From Parapristionchus giblindavisi (Eukaryota; Nematoda; Chromadorea; Rhabditida; Diplogasteridae), in the NCBI GenBank assembly GCA_943737045.1, contig CALSFV010000342.1, positions 248,001 to 312,000 on the forward strand: a DNA stretch of 64,000 nucleotides, read 5' to 3'. Of the stretch, positions 8,917 through 18,582 are shown piece by piece (the first letter of the stretch is position 1; the number at the start of each line of letters is the position of its first letter). Under the pieces are notes generated by a model. It searched no databases and was not told where the DNA came from. It worked only from the letters and a program-made list of their open reading frames with translations. Made by a program: the position numbers and the translations under genes.

Positions 8917-11876
8917 AAATCGGGGCTTAAATCGGGGCTTAAATCGGGGCTTAAATCGGGGCTTTAATCGGGGCTTAAATCGGGGCTTAAATCGGGGCTT
9001 AAATCGGGGCTTAAATCGGGGCTTAAATCGGGGCTTAAATCGGGGCTTAAATCGGGGCTTAAATCGGGGCTTAAATCGGGGCTTAAATCGGGGCTTAAAT
9101 CGGGGCTTAAATCGGGGCTTAAATCGGGGCTTAAATCGGGGCTTAAATCGGGGCTTAAATCGGGGCTTAAATCGGGGCTTAAATCGGGGCTTAAATCGGG
9201 GCTTAAATCGGGGCTTAAATCGGGGCTTAAATCGGGGCTTAAATCGGGGCTTAAATCGGGGCTTAAATCGGGGCTTAAATCGGGGCTTAAATCGGGGCTT
9301 AAATCGGGGCTTAAATCGGGGCTTAAATCGGGGCTTAAATCGGGGCTTAAATCGGGGCTTAAATCGGGGCTTAAATCGGGGCTTAAATCGGGGCTTAAAT
9401 CGGGGCTTAAATCGGGGCTTAAATCGGGGCTTAAATCGGGGCTTAAATCGGGGCTTAAATCGGGGCTTAAATCGGGGCTTAAATCGGGGCTTAAATCGGG
9501 GCTTAAATCGGGGCTTAAATCGGGGCTTAAATCGGGGCTTAAATCGGGGCTTAAATCGGGGCTTAAATCGGGGCTTAAATCGGGGCTTAAATCGGGGCTT
9601 AAATCGGGGCTTAAATCGGGGCTTAAATCGGGGCTTAAATCGGGGCTTAAATCGGGGCTTAAATCGGGGCTTAAATCGGGGCTTAAATCGGGGCTTAAAT
9701 CGGGGCTTAAATCGGGGCTTAAATCGGGGCTTAAATCGGGGCTTAAATCGGGGCTTAAATCGGGGCTTAAATCGGGGCTTAAATCGGGGCTTAAATCGGG
9801 GCTTAAATCGGGGCTTAAATCGGGGCTTAAATCGGGGCTTAAATCGGGGCTTAAATCGGGGCTTAAATCGGGGCTTAAATCGGGGCTTAAATCGGGGCTT
9901 AAATCGGGGCTTAAATCGGGGCTTAAATCGGGGCTTAAATCGGGGCTTAAATCGGGGCTTAAATCGGGACTTAAATCGGGGCTTAAATCGGGGCTTAAAT
10001 CGGGGCTTAAATCGGGGCTTAAATCGGGGCTTAAATCGGGGCTTAAATCGGGGCTTAAATCGGGGCTTAAATCGGGGCTTAAATCGGGGCTTAAATCGGG
10101 GCTTAAATCGGGGCTTAAATCGGGGCTTAAATCGGGGCTTAAATCGGGGCTTAAATCGGGGCTTAAATCGGGGCTTAAATCGGGGCTTAAATCGGGGCTT
10201 AAATCGGGGCTTAAATCGGGGCTTAAATCGGGGCTTAAATCGGGGCTTAAATCGGGCTTAAATCGAGGCTTAAATCGGGGCTTAAATCGGGGCTTAAATC
10301 GGGGCTTAAATCGGGGCTTAAATCGGGGCTTAAATCGGGGCTTAAATCGGGGCTTAAATCGGGGCTTAAATCGGGGCTTAAATCGGGGCTTAAATCGGGG
10401 CTTAAATCGGGGCTTAAATCGGGGCTTAAATCGGGGCTTAAATCGGGGCTTAAATCGGGGCTTAAATCGGGGCTTAAATCGGGGCTTAAATCGGGGCTTA
10501 AATCGGGGCTTAAATCGGGGCTTAAATCGGGGCTTAAATCGGGGCTTAAATCGGGGCTTAAATCGGGGCTTAAATCGGGGCTTGGCTTAAATCGGGGCTT
10601 AAATCGGGGCTTAAATCGGGGCTTAAATCGGGGCTTAAATCGGGGCTTAAATCGGGGCTTAAATCGGGGCTTAAATCGGGGCTTAAATCGGGGCTTGGCT
10701 TAAATCGGGGCTTAAATCGGGGCTTAAATCGGGGCTTAAATCGGGGCTTAAATCGGGGGGCTTAAATCGGGGCTTAAATCGGGGCTTGGCTTAAATCGGG
10801 GCTTAAATCGGGGCTTAAATCGGGGCTTAAATCGGGGCTTAAATCGGGGCTTAAATCGGGGCTTAAATCGGGGCTTAAATCGGGGCTTAAATCGGGGCTT
10901 AAATCGGGGCTTAAATCGGGGCTTAAATCGGGGCTTAAATCGGGGCTTAAATCGGGGCTTAAATCGGGGCTTAAATCGGGGCTTAAATCGGGGCTTAAAT
11001 CGGGGCTTAAATCGGGGCTTAAATCGGGGCTTAAATCGGGGCTTAAATCGGGGCTTAAATCGGGGCTTAAATCGGGGCTTAAATCGGGGCTTAAATCGGG
11101 GCTTGGCTTAAATCGGGGCTTAAATCAGGGCTTAAATCGGGGCTTAAATCGGGGCTTAAATCGGGGCTTAAATCGGGGCTTAAATCGGGGCTTAAATCGG
11201 GGCTTAAATCGGGGCTTAAATCGGGGCTTAAATCGGGGCTTAAATCGGGGCTTGGCTTAAATCGGGGCTTAAATCGGGGCTTAAATCGGGGCTTAAATCG
11301 GGGCTTAAATCGGGGCTTGGCTTAAATCGGGGCTTGGCTTAAATCGGGGCTTAAATCGGGGCTTAAATCGGGGCTTAAATCGGGGCTTAAATCGGGGCTT
11401 AAATCGGGGCTTAAATCGGGGCTTGGCTTAAATCGGGGCTTAAATCGGGGCTTAAATCGGGGCTTAAATCGGGGCTTAAATCGGGGCTTAAATCGGGGCT
11501 TAAATCGGGGCTTAAATCGGGGCTTAAATCGGGGCTTAAATCGGGGCTTAAATCGGGGCTCAAATCGGGGCTTAAATCGGGGCTTAAATTGGGGCTTAAA
11601 TCGGGGCTTAAATCGGGGCTTAAATCGGGGCTTAAATCGGGGCTTAAATCGGGGCTTAAATCGGGGCTTAAATCGGGGCTTAAATCGGGGCTTAAATCGG
11701 GGCTTAAATCGGGGCTTAAATCGGGGCTTAAATCGGGGCTTAAATCGGGGCTTAAATGCTTAAATCGGGGCTTAAATCGGGGCTTAAATCGGGGCTTAAA
11801 TCGGGGCTTAAATCGGGGCTTAAATCGGGGCTTAAATCGGGGCTTAAATCGGGGCTTAAATCGGGGCTTAAATCCG
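8917..11876. repeat. 12-bp satellite array (AAATCGGGGCTT)n, about 246 units
   Basis: An almost perfect head-to-tail array of a 12-base unit runs for 2.96 kb. The left three quarters are nearly invariant. After about 10,580 a variant with a 5-base GGCTT insertion (a 17-base unit) appears repeatedly, and single-base changes increase toward the right end. Twelve is a multiple of three, so frames stay open for long distances ([12 protein letters not shown] or FKPR repeats); these are by-products. The right end abuts a broken piece of gene A exon 14. Confidence 0.97.
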
Positions 11877-11885
11877 GGCATTTTG

Positions 11886-11986
11886 GCGCTCTCATCGTTC
11901 AGTATGCGGTCATCTTCCTATTGAAAACGACTGCTAATCAGTCCAATCAGTCGATAATCGATGAGATTATCGGTCGATTGGAATGA
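11886..11986 (+). pseudogene. Broken copy of gene A exon 14
   Basis: This is nearly identical to 5996-6096, the C-terminal end of gene A ([12 protein letters not shown]..., ending IIGRLE then TGA, where gene A has IIDRLK). It has no acceptor: the 12-bp satellite replaces the upstream half of the exon. It is followed by the duplicated 3' flank, so it arose by duplication of the gene A tail with a breakpoint inside exon 14. Confidence 0.85.
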
Positions 11987-12026
11987 TCTACCTCATTGCA
12001 ATGATTATTTATATTTATTTATTTAT

Positions 12027-12058
<32 letters not shown>

Positions 12059-12106
12059 TATTTATGATTACTTATAAGTGCCTCTACCTACCTTATTCTA
12101 CCTCTG
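11987..12106. repeat. (TTTA)n microsatellite
   Basis: A TTTA tetranucleotide tract (about 12006-12065) lies between the exon 14 fragment and the TIR element. It is absent from copy 1 of the flank. Confidence 0.7.
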
Positions 12107-13050
12107 TACCGTCAAAACGAAAAAAAGTGAAACATTTGTCAAATAATTTGACAAAATTTGACAAAAGTTCACAAGATTTTGAAAATTTTGAATCATGATA
12201 TCTAAACGCGGTTACTAGTTTTTTAATAGATAATAGGGTATTTTTTCTTTCTTCTGCCTTTTCTCTCTGCGGTTCGGTCGGTTGGACTATTCCCTCTCGA
12301 CTACACTCGCCTATTTCATCAAGAGAAGAGGACCAACAGTTGAGTCCCCTCCTAGTAGACTTTGGAAAGTCAGGAACGGTATATCCGTATTGCCAAGCGG
12401 GCCAATTGGACGAGCAACGTCAAGTTTTCGTGGGTTATTTGACTATTCTAATCAAGTTTCATATGCTGACGTTTTCTTAAAAGGAGATGAATTCTCTCAG
12501 AAGCGAAAGGATAAATCTTGTGGATAAGAAGATTCCCCCTGTTTTGGCCCCTTCTGCATTTAATGTGCTGATAAGATAAATAATTGAAATAGGGTATTTG
12601 AGCATCACTGGGCTTACCTAATTGACCTATGAAGAAAAAAAATTTAAATGAATCACTGTGAACGCTGTTTTGTGAAACTGGTATACGGTATGATTTTCTA
12701 CAGTATACCCGTCTATGAAATGATCCAAAAAGTGCACATTCGCTATAGGAAGTCAGGTAATGCTAGATATATCCATGATTAGACGAATAAAGCGCGATGG
12801 AAGCAGTTTTAATTTTACAGTAAGATTCTACAGTATGCTACAGTATACCAATTCTGCACCGCAACGCTCCTGATTATTTTTTTCACTTTTGTCGTGCTTA
12901 TCTGGATTTGGCAAACACATCTGCAAAACAAAATCTGAGATAATACTTCATCAAGATCATGAAAAATGAAAAATGCTGAATCTTGTGAACTTTTGTCAAA
13001 TTTTGTCAAATTATTTGACAAATGTTTCACTTTTTTTCGTTTTGACGGTA
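12107..13050. mobile_element. Non-autonomous TIR transposon, 944 bp, 72-bp perfect TIRs
   Basis: Bases 12107-12178 and 12979-13050 are perfect inverted copies, starting TACCGTCAAAACGAAAAAAA. Taking the outermost TA as target site, the element proper begins CCGTCAAAACG and is flanked by TA on both sides, as for Tc1/mariner-type insertions. The interior (to 12978) has no long frame and no transposase motif; the 71- and 81-codon frames inside show no domain. It interrupts copy 2 of the gene A 3' flank, which resumes at TGTACCAAGC. Confidence 0.85.
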
Positions 13051-14660
13051 TGTACCAAGCAATAACTGATTTTAATTAATCCATCCTCATCAAAATTTTA
13101 GTAACAATAAACATGGTATTCTTTCTGATGATAAAGTTATCGTTGAAAAAATTTTATGTAAATAAGTTAACAATTTATCTTTAAAGATCTACCCCCAACA
13201 CACAGAATCAATACAAAAACACGACACTATGAAGATATATCGTCATTGTAGTTTGATCGTTGATCTTTGGATGTCTTCAAAGTGTTTCTCCAAATAACTA
13301 ATTACAAATCAAAAATTCGGAAACAGCGATTCCGTTTAAATTTTTTCAAATCTCATTTGATCTACAAATTTTGATTCAGTTCAATCGATATTTGAACTAT
13401 CTTTGTCGAGTCTATTTTCGCATTGTTTAGTTCCTCTCATTTGGTCTCATTCTCATTCCCTTCATTTGCTCTTCTCGGTCGTTTGTCTTCCTATCCTCTT
13501 CTCATCGCATCTCCATTTGTCCTTTTTTTAAAGGTGATCTTTGATCTTTGATATTTTATCTTTACTTTGTTCTTCTATTCGTGTTCCTTTCACTTGTTGC
13601 CCTCGGTCTTCCCGTCTGCTTCTCTCGCTACTAGCCCTTCGTCCGAACTCCCGCGAAGATTCGTTTCTTCCCTCCTTCAACGATGATGTGTAGCTTTCCA
13701 AGGTATGAATCTATATCGGCTTTTTAAGCTATTGATTATGTTTTGTTGCATTTGCCTTGTGTACAAACTCCGCTAGATAAAAGTGCGTTGCTTTCGAACG
13801 CCTAATCATAACATGACTGCCACGACCTTGAACGAATGAAACAAAGTCTTACTTGGTGTTACGAAAAGAAGAAAAGCGTCACAGTGCGTAATTTGAGTAG
13901 CCGTTGTCAGAGTCATCATTATCATTATCGCTCTGGACTTTTTATTGTCTACGCTTCGAAAATGTAACACCACATTACAATATGCTTCACTTTAGATACT
14001 AATATTGATATAAATGCAAACTTTTCAACGCTCAAGAAAAGTGCGCAAAATGATGAAAACGTAGAAAAAAATTGTTGGATCTAAGGTAATCTCTCATCGT
14101 ATAGGTCGATTCGTTACGTCATCGTCGATCGACATCTCGTGGATTTTTCAGTGGAGCTGTTCAGGTATCCATGAATCTATACTACTCTATATAATACCAA
14201 TCTACAGTTCACCATTCTCTTCGATGACGCCATCAGACCAGTATTCTCGTCGATGACGTCATCAGAACAGTATCCTAATCGATGACGTCATCAAAACAGT
14301 ATCGTCCTCGTGACCTCTCTGGAGAGTGCTGAAGAAGTAAGATGCTCTCCATCGTCTTATCGTTGAGAGGCTGCACATCTCTTTTCAGACAGAATAAAGA
14401 CATTTGGGTGTGATAGAGCTTGTAACGAGTGTCCAAGCCCGCGAAGTTTAATGGGCGGAGCCAAAATCACTATATATTAGGGGTACACTCAAATGGACCG
14501 GGAAAGTATATCTAGATCAGTTGAAATGTCTGTTAATAGGGACCCATGGTCTAGCGGATAACAGGTCGGACGCCAATCCGAGCGGTTGGTCGGCAAGAAA
14601 GTTCGAATCTCAGATGAAGATCATCTAAAAAAAAACGCCTAAATGCTGTCAACTATTTTT
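13051..14660 (+). repeat. Duplicated 3'-flank block, copy 2
   Basis: The sequence matches 6110-7010 and then 8140-8830 of copy 1, without the Penelope-type insertion. The two halves join near 13846, which marks the empty site (...ATGAAACAAAG then CTTACTTGGTGTTAC). A GATGACGTCATCA motif is tandemly expanded near 14223-14300 relative to copy 1. The end runs into a piece of gene A intron 4, not into satellite. Confidence 0.75.
14538..14615 (+). repeat. tRNA-derived SINE-like head, copy 2
   Basis: Same module as at 8724, with an A box TGGTCTAGCGG and B box GTTCGAATCT. It is not followed by the 12-bp satellite, so satellite linkage is not obligatory. Confidence 0.6.
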
Positions 14661-14694
14661 GCTATTTTTTCCTTGACAAATGAGACGAATGATG

Positions 14695-15290
14695 AGAGCC
14701 CCATTCCCAAAATTTGATTTTTTTAAACTGCTCAAAAAAATGATTGCAGCTTCTCGTCCCAATTTTGGGACTCGTGGTCGCTATTCCCTTAGCGATGATC
14801 TATATCTCTTCCAAGTGCACGAAAGCATGCGAGCAAGTGGTGCAAGTGGAACAGGGGAATGGTCGGCAGAATGATCAGGTGAGGTGCATGATCAAAGATC
14901 AAATAGCACGGCGGTTCAATAAATTCCTCGAAATTCTACTACCACGAAAATGATGTGCGGTAGGTTAGGGAGCTTATCAGTTACCGCAAGGCGCCGAAAT
15001 GACGCGTCGCGGCTACTCGAAATGCGTATTTGTGCCCTATGTACGAACAGTGAACGATTTTTTTCGGCACAACCATTTTTGACCATTCCTACATCCTATT
15101 AGTAGTTGAGCAATATTCAAACATATTTTTCTGTTTGCAAAGATCAAAGATCAAAGATCAAAGATCAATTTCAGGAGATCCATGCGTATATAGCAATTTT
15201 CTTCGCATTCTACCGCTCGAACGCACTCGCAGTGTAAGTTTAAATCCAATACAGCTTTGCAACTTTTATCCGCTCTGGTCGCATGATCTC
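14695..15290 (+). pseudogene. Broken copy of gene A: end of intron 4, exons 5 and 6
   Basis: Exon 5-like (14750-14878, 129 bases) and exon 6-like (15175-15233, 59 bases) copies keep their acceptors, donors and open frames, with few substitutions (Gly to Arg in the FYGSN stretch). The intron between them includes the AAAGATC heptad run. No start or other exons flank them: the left junction is with the SINE-like block and the right junction is with the 3' flank at about 15291. It cannot make the full protein. Confidence 0.9.
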
Positions 15291-16230
15291 GCCCAAGCAA
15301 TGATCCTCATTGTAATTAATCATTCCTCATCAAAATTTTAGTAACAATAAACATGGTATTCTTTCTGATGATAAAGTTATTGTTGAAAATTTTTTTAAAA
15401 TAAATAAACAATTTATCTTTAAAGATCTACCAACAACACACAGAATTGATACAAGAACAAGACACTACGAAGATTTATCGTCATTGTAGTTTGATCTTTG
15501 ATCTTTGATCTTTATATGTCTTCAAAATGTTTCTCCAAATAACTAATTCCAAATCAAAAATTCGGAAACAGCGATTCCGTTTAAATCTCATTTGATCTAC
15601 AAATTTTTGATTCATTTCAATCGATTTTGAACTATCATTGATGAGTCGATTTTGCATTGTCCAGCTGTCATTTTCTAGTCCTTCTTTTCCATTTGAATAT
15701 GATAATCATGTTCTACGCGGTCTCATTCTCATTCCCTTCATTTGCTCTTCTCGGTCGTTTGTCTTCCTCTCCTCTCCTCATCACATCTTCGCTTGTTTCT
15801 TTTTAAAGGTGATCTTTGCTCTTTGATCTTTAATCTTTACTTTGTTCTTCAATTATTATTCATTTCACTTGTTGCCCTCGGTCTTCCCGTCTCCTTCTCT
15901 CGCTACTAGCCCTTCGTCCGAACTCCCGCGAAGATTCGTTTCTTCCCTCCTTCAACGATGATGTGTAGCTTTCCAAGGTATGAATCTCTATCGGTTTTTT
16001 TTATTTTATTTTATTATTTATCGTACACCACAAGTTTGTTTCATCAAGTACAAAATGTTCGATTGCAAGAAAATAAAGCTATTGATTATGTTTTGTTTAA
16101 GCTATTGATTCTGTTTTGTTGCATTTACCTCGTGTACAAACACCGCTAGATAAAAGTGCGTTGCTCTCGCACGCCTAATCATGACGTGACTGCCACGGTC
16201 CTGAACGAATATAACAAAGCATATTGACGT
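15291..16230 (+). repeat. Duplicated 3'-flank block, copy 3
   Basis: Matches 6113-7000 of copy 1. It differs by an extra TTATTTTATTTTATT-type tract (about 15998-16070) and a second copy of GCTATTGATT..TGTTTTGTT. It ends at the GA-rich microsatellite, where copy 1 has the Penelope-type insertion. Confidence 0.75.
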
Positions 16231-16235
16231 ATATG

Positions 16236-16269
16236 TTTAGAGAGAGAGCACAAGTGAGATAGTACGTAG

Positions 16270-16324
<55 letters not shown>

Positions 16325-16400
16325 GAAGGAAGAGAGAGAGAGAGAGCGAGGAAGGAAGAGAGAGAGAGAGAGAGCGCGCGCGAGGAGGGAAGAGAGGGAA
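16236..16400. repeat. (GA)n microsatellite
   Basis: An almost pure GA repeat with GCGAGGAAGG interruptions. Minus-strand frames rich in Ser and Leu across it are by-products. Confidence 0.9.
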
Positions 16401-16524
16401 AGGAGGGTTGATAGATAGAATAATTCTGCGGTTTACCAGCCATTTGCAATGCAATTATGCAAAATATCCCTTCCGCCGCGCCGGAGACGCGGCTGAGGAG
16501 GTTACGGCGTAAGACAAATGTAAC

Positions 16525-16600
16525 GATGCATAGGGCATATTCCACCATCCTTTCCGATTCTTTTCCCTAGGTCATCACGCCAACGAGTAGGTTGTAACGA
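16525..16600 (-). pseudogene. RTE-like non-LTR retrotransposon remnant (ORF2 C-terminal end)
   Basis: Read on the minus strand, it begins TACTCGTTGGCGTGATGACC and encodes PTRWRDDL-KRIGK before a frameshift. It is the same sequence as at 26919-26990. P-x-RW-x-DD followed by GK-x-W is typical of the C-terminal end of RTE/CR1-type ORF2 proteins (inference). It is too short to be functional. Confidence 0.5.
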
Positions 16601-16604
16601 GTAG

Positions 16605-17231
16605 ATTGATATAAATGCAAACTTTCAAGAAAAGTTCAAGAAAAGTGCGCAAAATGATGAGAGCGTTGACAAAATTGATGAATCTAAAGTAATCTCTCAT
16701 CGTATAGGTCGATTCATCTTCGTCATCGTCGATCAAAATCGTCGTATTCATCTACCTCCTTTTTCAGTGGAGCTGTTCAGGTATCATGAATCTATACTAC
16801 TTTACTATACCAAACTACAGTTCACCATCCTCGTCGATGACGCCATCAGAACAATATCGTACTCGTGACCTCTCTGGAGAGTAAGATGCCCTGTTGCTGA
16901 CTCCACATGCTGAACATTTTTCAGACAGAATAAAGATATTTGGGTGTGATAGAGCTTGTAACGAGTGTCCAAGCCCGCGAAGGTAAATGGGCGGAGCCAA
17001 AATCACTATATATAAGGGGTACACTCAAATGGACCGGGAAAGTATATCTAGATCAGTTGAAATGTCTGTTAATAGGGACCCATGGTCTAGTGGATAACAG
17101 GTCGGACGGCCAATCCGAGCGGTTGGTCGACATGAAAGTTCGAAACCCAGAGGAAGATCAGCGAATGAAAAACCCAAATCTTATATTTTCTCTATTTTTT
17201 TGCTATTTTTTACAAGAATACAAGACGAGAT
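16605..17231 (+). repeat. Distal duplicated block, copy 3
   Basis: Matches 8240-8910 and 14010-14650. It contains TTTTTCAGACAGAATAAAGA, GGGCGGAGCCAAAATCACTA and the tRNA-like module at 17074, then runs into the second 12-bp satellite. The 69- and 100-codon frames over it are not conserved in the other copies and are not called. Confidence 0.7.
17074..17151 (+). repeat. tRNA-derived SINE-like head, copy 3
   Basis: A box TGGTCTAGTGG and B box GTTCGAAACC, as at 8724. This copy is the most complete SINE-like unit: head, 80-base linker, 12-bp satellite body and a 26-base A tail (17739-17764). Confidence 0.65.
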
Positions 17232-17738
17232 TTGGGGCTTAAATCGGGGCTTAAATCGGGGCTTAAATCGGGGCTTAAATCGGGGCTTAAATCGGGGCTT
17301 AAATCGGGGCTTAAATCGGGGCTTAAATCGGGGCTTAAATCGGGGCTTAAATCGGGGCTTAAATCGGGGCTTAAATTGGGGCTTAAATCGGGGCTTAAAT
17401 CGGGGCTTAAATCGGGGCTTAAATCGGGGCTTAAATCGGGGCTTAAATCGGGGCTTAAATCGGGGCTTAAATCGGGGCTTAAATCGGGGCTTAAATCGGG
17501 GCTTAAATCGGGGCTTAAATCGGGGCTTAAATCGGGGCTTAAATCGGGGCTTAAATCGGGGCTTAAATCGGGGCTTAAATTGGGGCTTAAATTGGGGCTT
17601 AAATTGGGGCTTAAATTGGAGCTTAAATTGGGGCTTAAATCGGGGCTTAAATCGGGGCTTAAATCGGGGCTTAAATCGGGGCTTAAATCGGGGCTTAAAT
17701 CGGGGCTTAAATCGGGGCTTAAATCGGGGCTTAAATCG
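17232..17738. repeat. 12-bp satellite array, about 42 units
   Basis: The same 12-base unit as at 8917-11876. A patch of TTGGGG variants (17578-17635) splits the array, which suggests local amplification of a mutated unit. Both strands are open throughout (FKPR and GLNR/GLKS repeats), an effect of the 12-base period. Confidence 0.97.
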
Positions 17739-17764
17739 AAAAAAAAAAAAAAAAAAAAAAAAAA
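17739..17764 (+). repeat. Poly(A) tract, 26 bases, directly after the satellite
   Basis: An uninterrupted run of 26 A's follows the last satellite unit. It may be the 3' tail of a retroposed unit; no convincing target-site duplication was found by eye. Confidence 0.7.
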
Positions 17765-18582
17765 TGCGGCAGAGGATTGTCATAAAAAGCACATATAAAT
17801 AGTAAGATGACTTTCGCGCGTTATTTAATATACCAGACGTTTTTATTTATTTAATATATTTTTTTTATTTAATATACCAGAATATACCAGAGCTTCGCTA
17901 ACGCGGAGCTTAATGTTCTGCAAGTTTCTCGAACTTTCTGGAAGCTCGAGAGAGAAGCTCGAGAGAGGAGAGAACAGAGAAAGAGAGAGAGACGGAGAGA
18001 GATAGCGCCCGCGGCTTGTTAAAACATGAAATTTGTGGTGCGCGGCGGAGAGAGAGAGAGTTGGGCAGAGAGTGGAAGAGAAATAGAGAGAGAAAAGTGG
18101 GCGTGGCTTGAACAAACGCCATCACTATTCTGTTTTATTTAGTGTATGATATTTTATCAACGTATGTACCGAGGCATGAAATGAGACCGCTAAACTTACG
18201 TAAGGCTTATGCGATTTTCACTACGTCAAAAACAAAAAAAAACGCAAGATCAAAATGATGAAGTGTATTTGCTACAATAGCCGTGTTCTTTAGAGTTGTG
18301 GTTAAACACAAAGACCAAAATCAAGATCAAATTTTGTATTCTCCAATCAACTACAAAATACAAAGTGATGACAGAGGGGGGTTACAACTAACGACACTAC
18401 TCTAGAACACCAGACCAGTCCAATAGGGAGGGGGGGGGGGGTTAGGAGGATAACGTCCCGTACAGAAGGATTGAATTCAATGAGGATCAATGTAGTTGTC
18501 GATCGGGACATAGTGAGGTAGTTCATTTAGATGAGGTAGATCATTTCAACGAAGTAGATCGTTTTTATCGATCGATAATTGA
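17765..18582. other. Intergenic, GA-rich, no gene seen
   Basis: Between the satellite and the 3' end of gene B there is a GAGAGA-rich stretch (17945-18095) and a 10-G run at about 18431. The minus-strand 71- and 90-codon frames here are low-complexity. Repeated GAGGTAGATCATTT motifs lie just after the gene B stop. Confidence 0.6.

Noticed and set aside
8917..11876. Telomeric repeat
   Set aside because: The unit contains GGGGCTT but is 12 bases long, lies between duplicated gene pieces and differs from the nematode TTAGGC telomere.
11411..11986. Frames of 76-156 codons with SPDL, FKPR, GLKS or GLNR repeats
   Set aside because: The 12-bp satellite has a length divisible by three and no stop in several frames, so long repeat frames arise on both strands. 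No start context or non-repeat domain.
17181..17802. Frames of 188-203 codons with FKPR or GLNR repeats
   Set aside because: Same satellite effect; both strands are open over the same bases.
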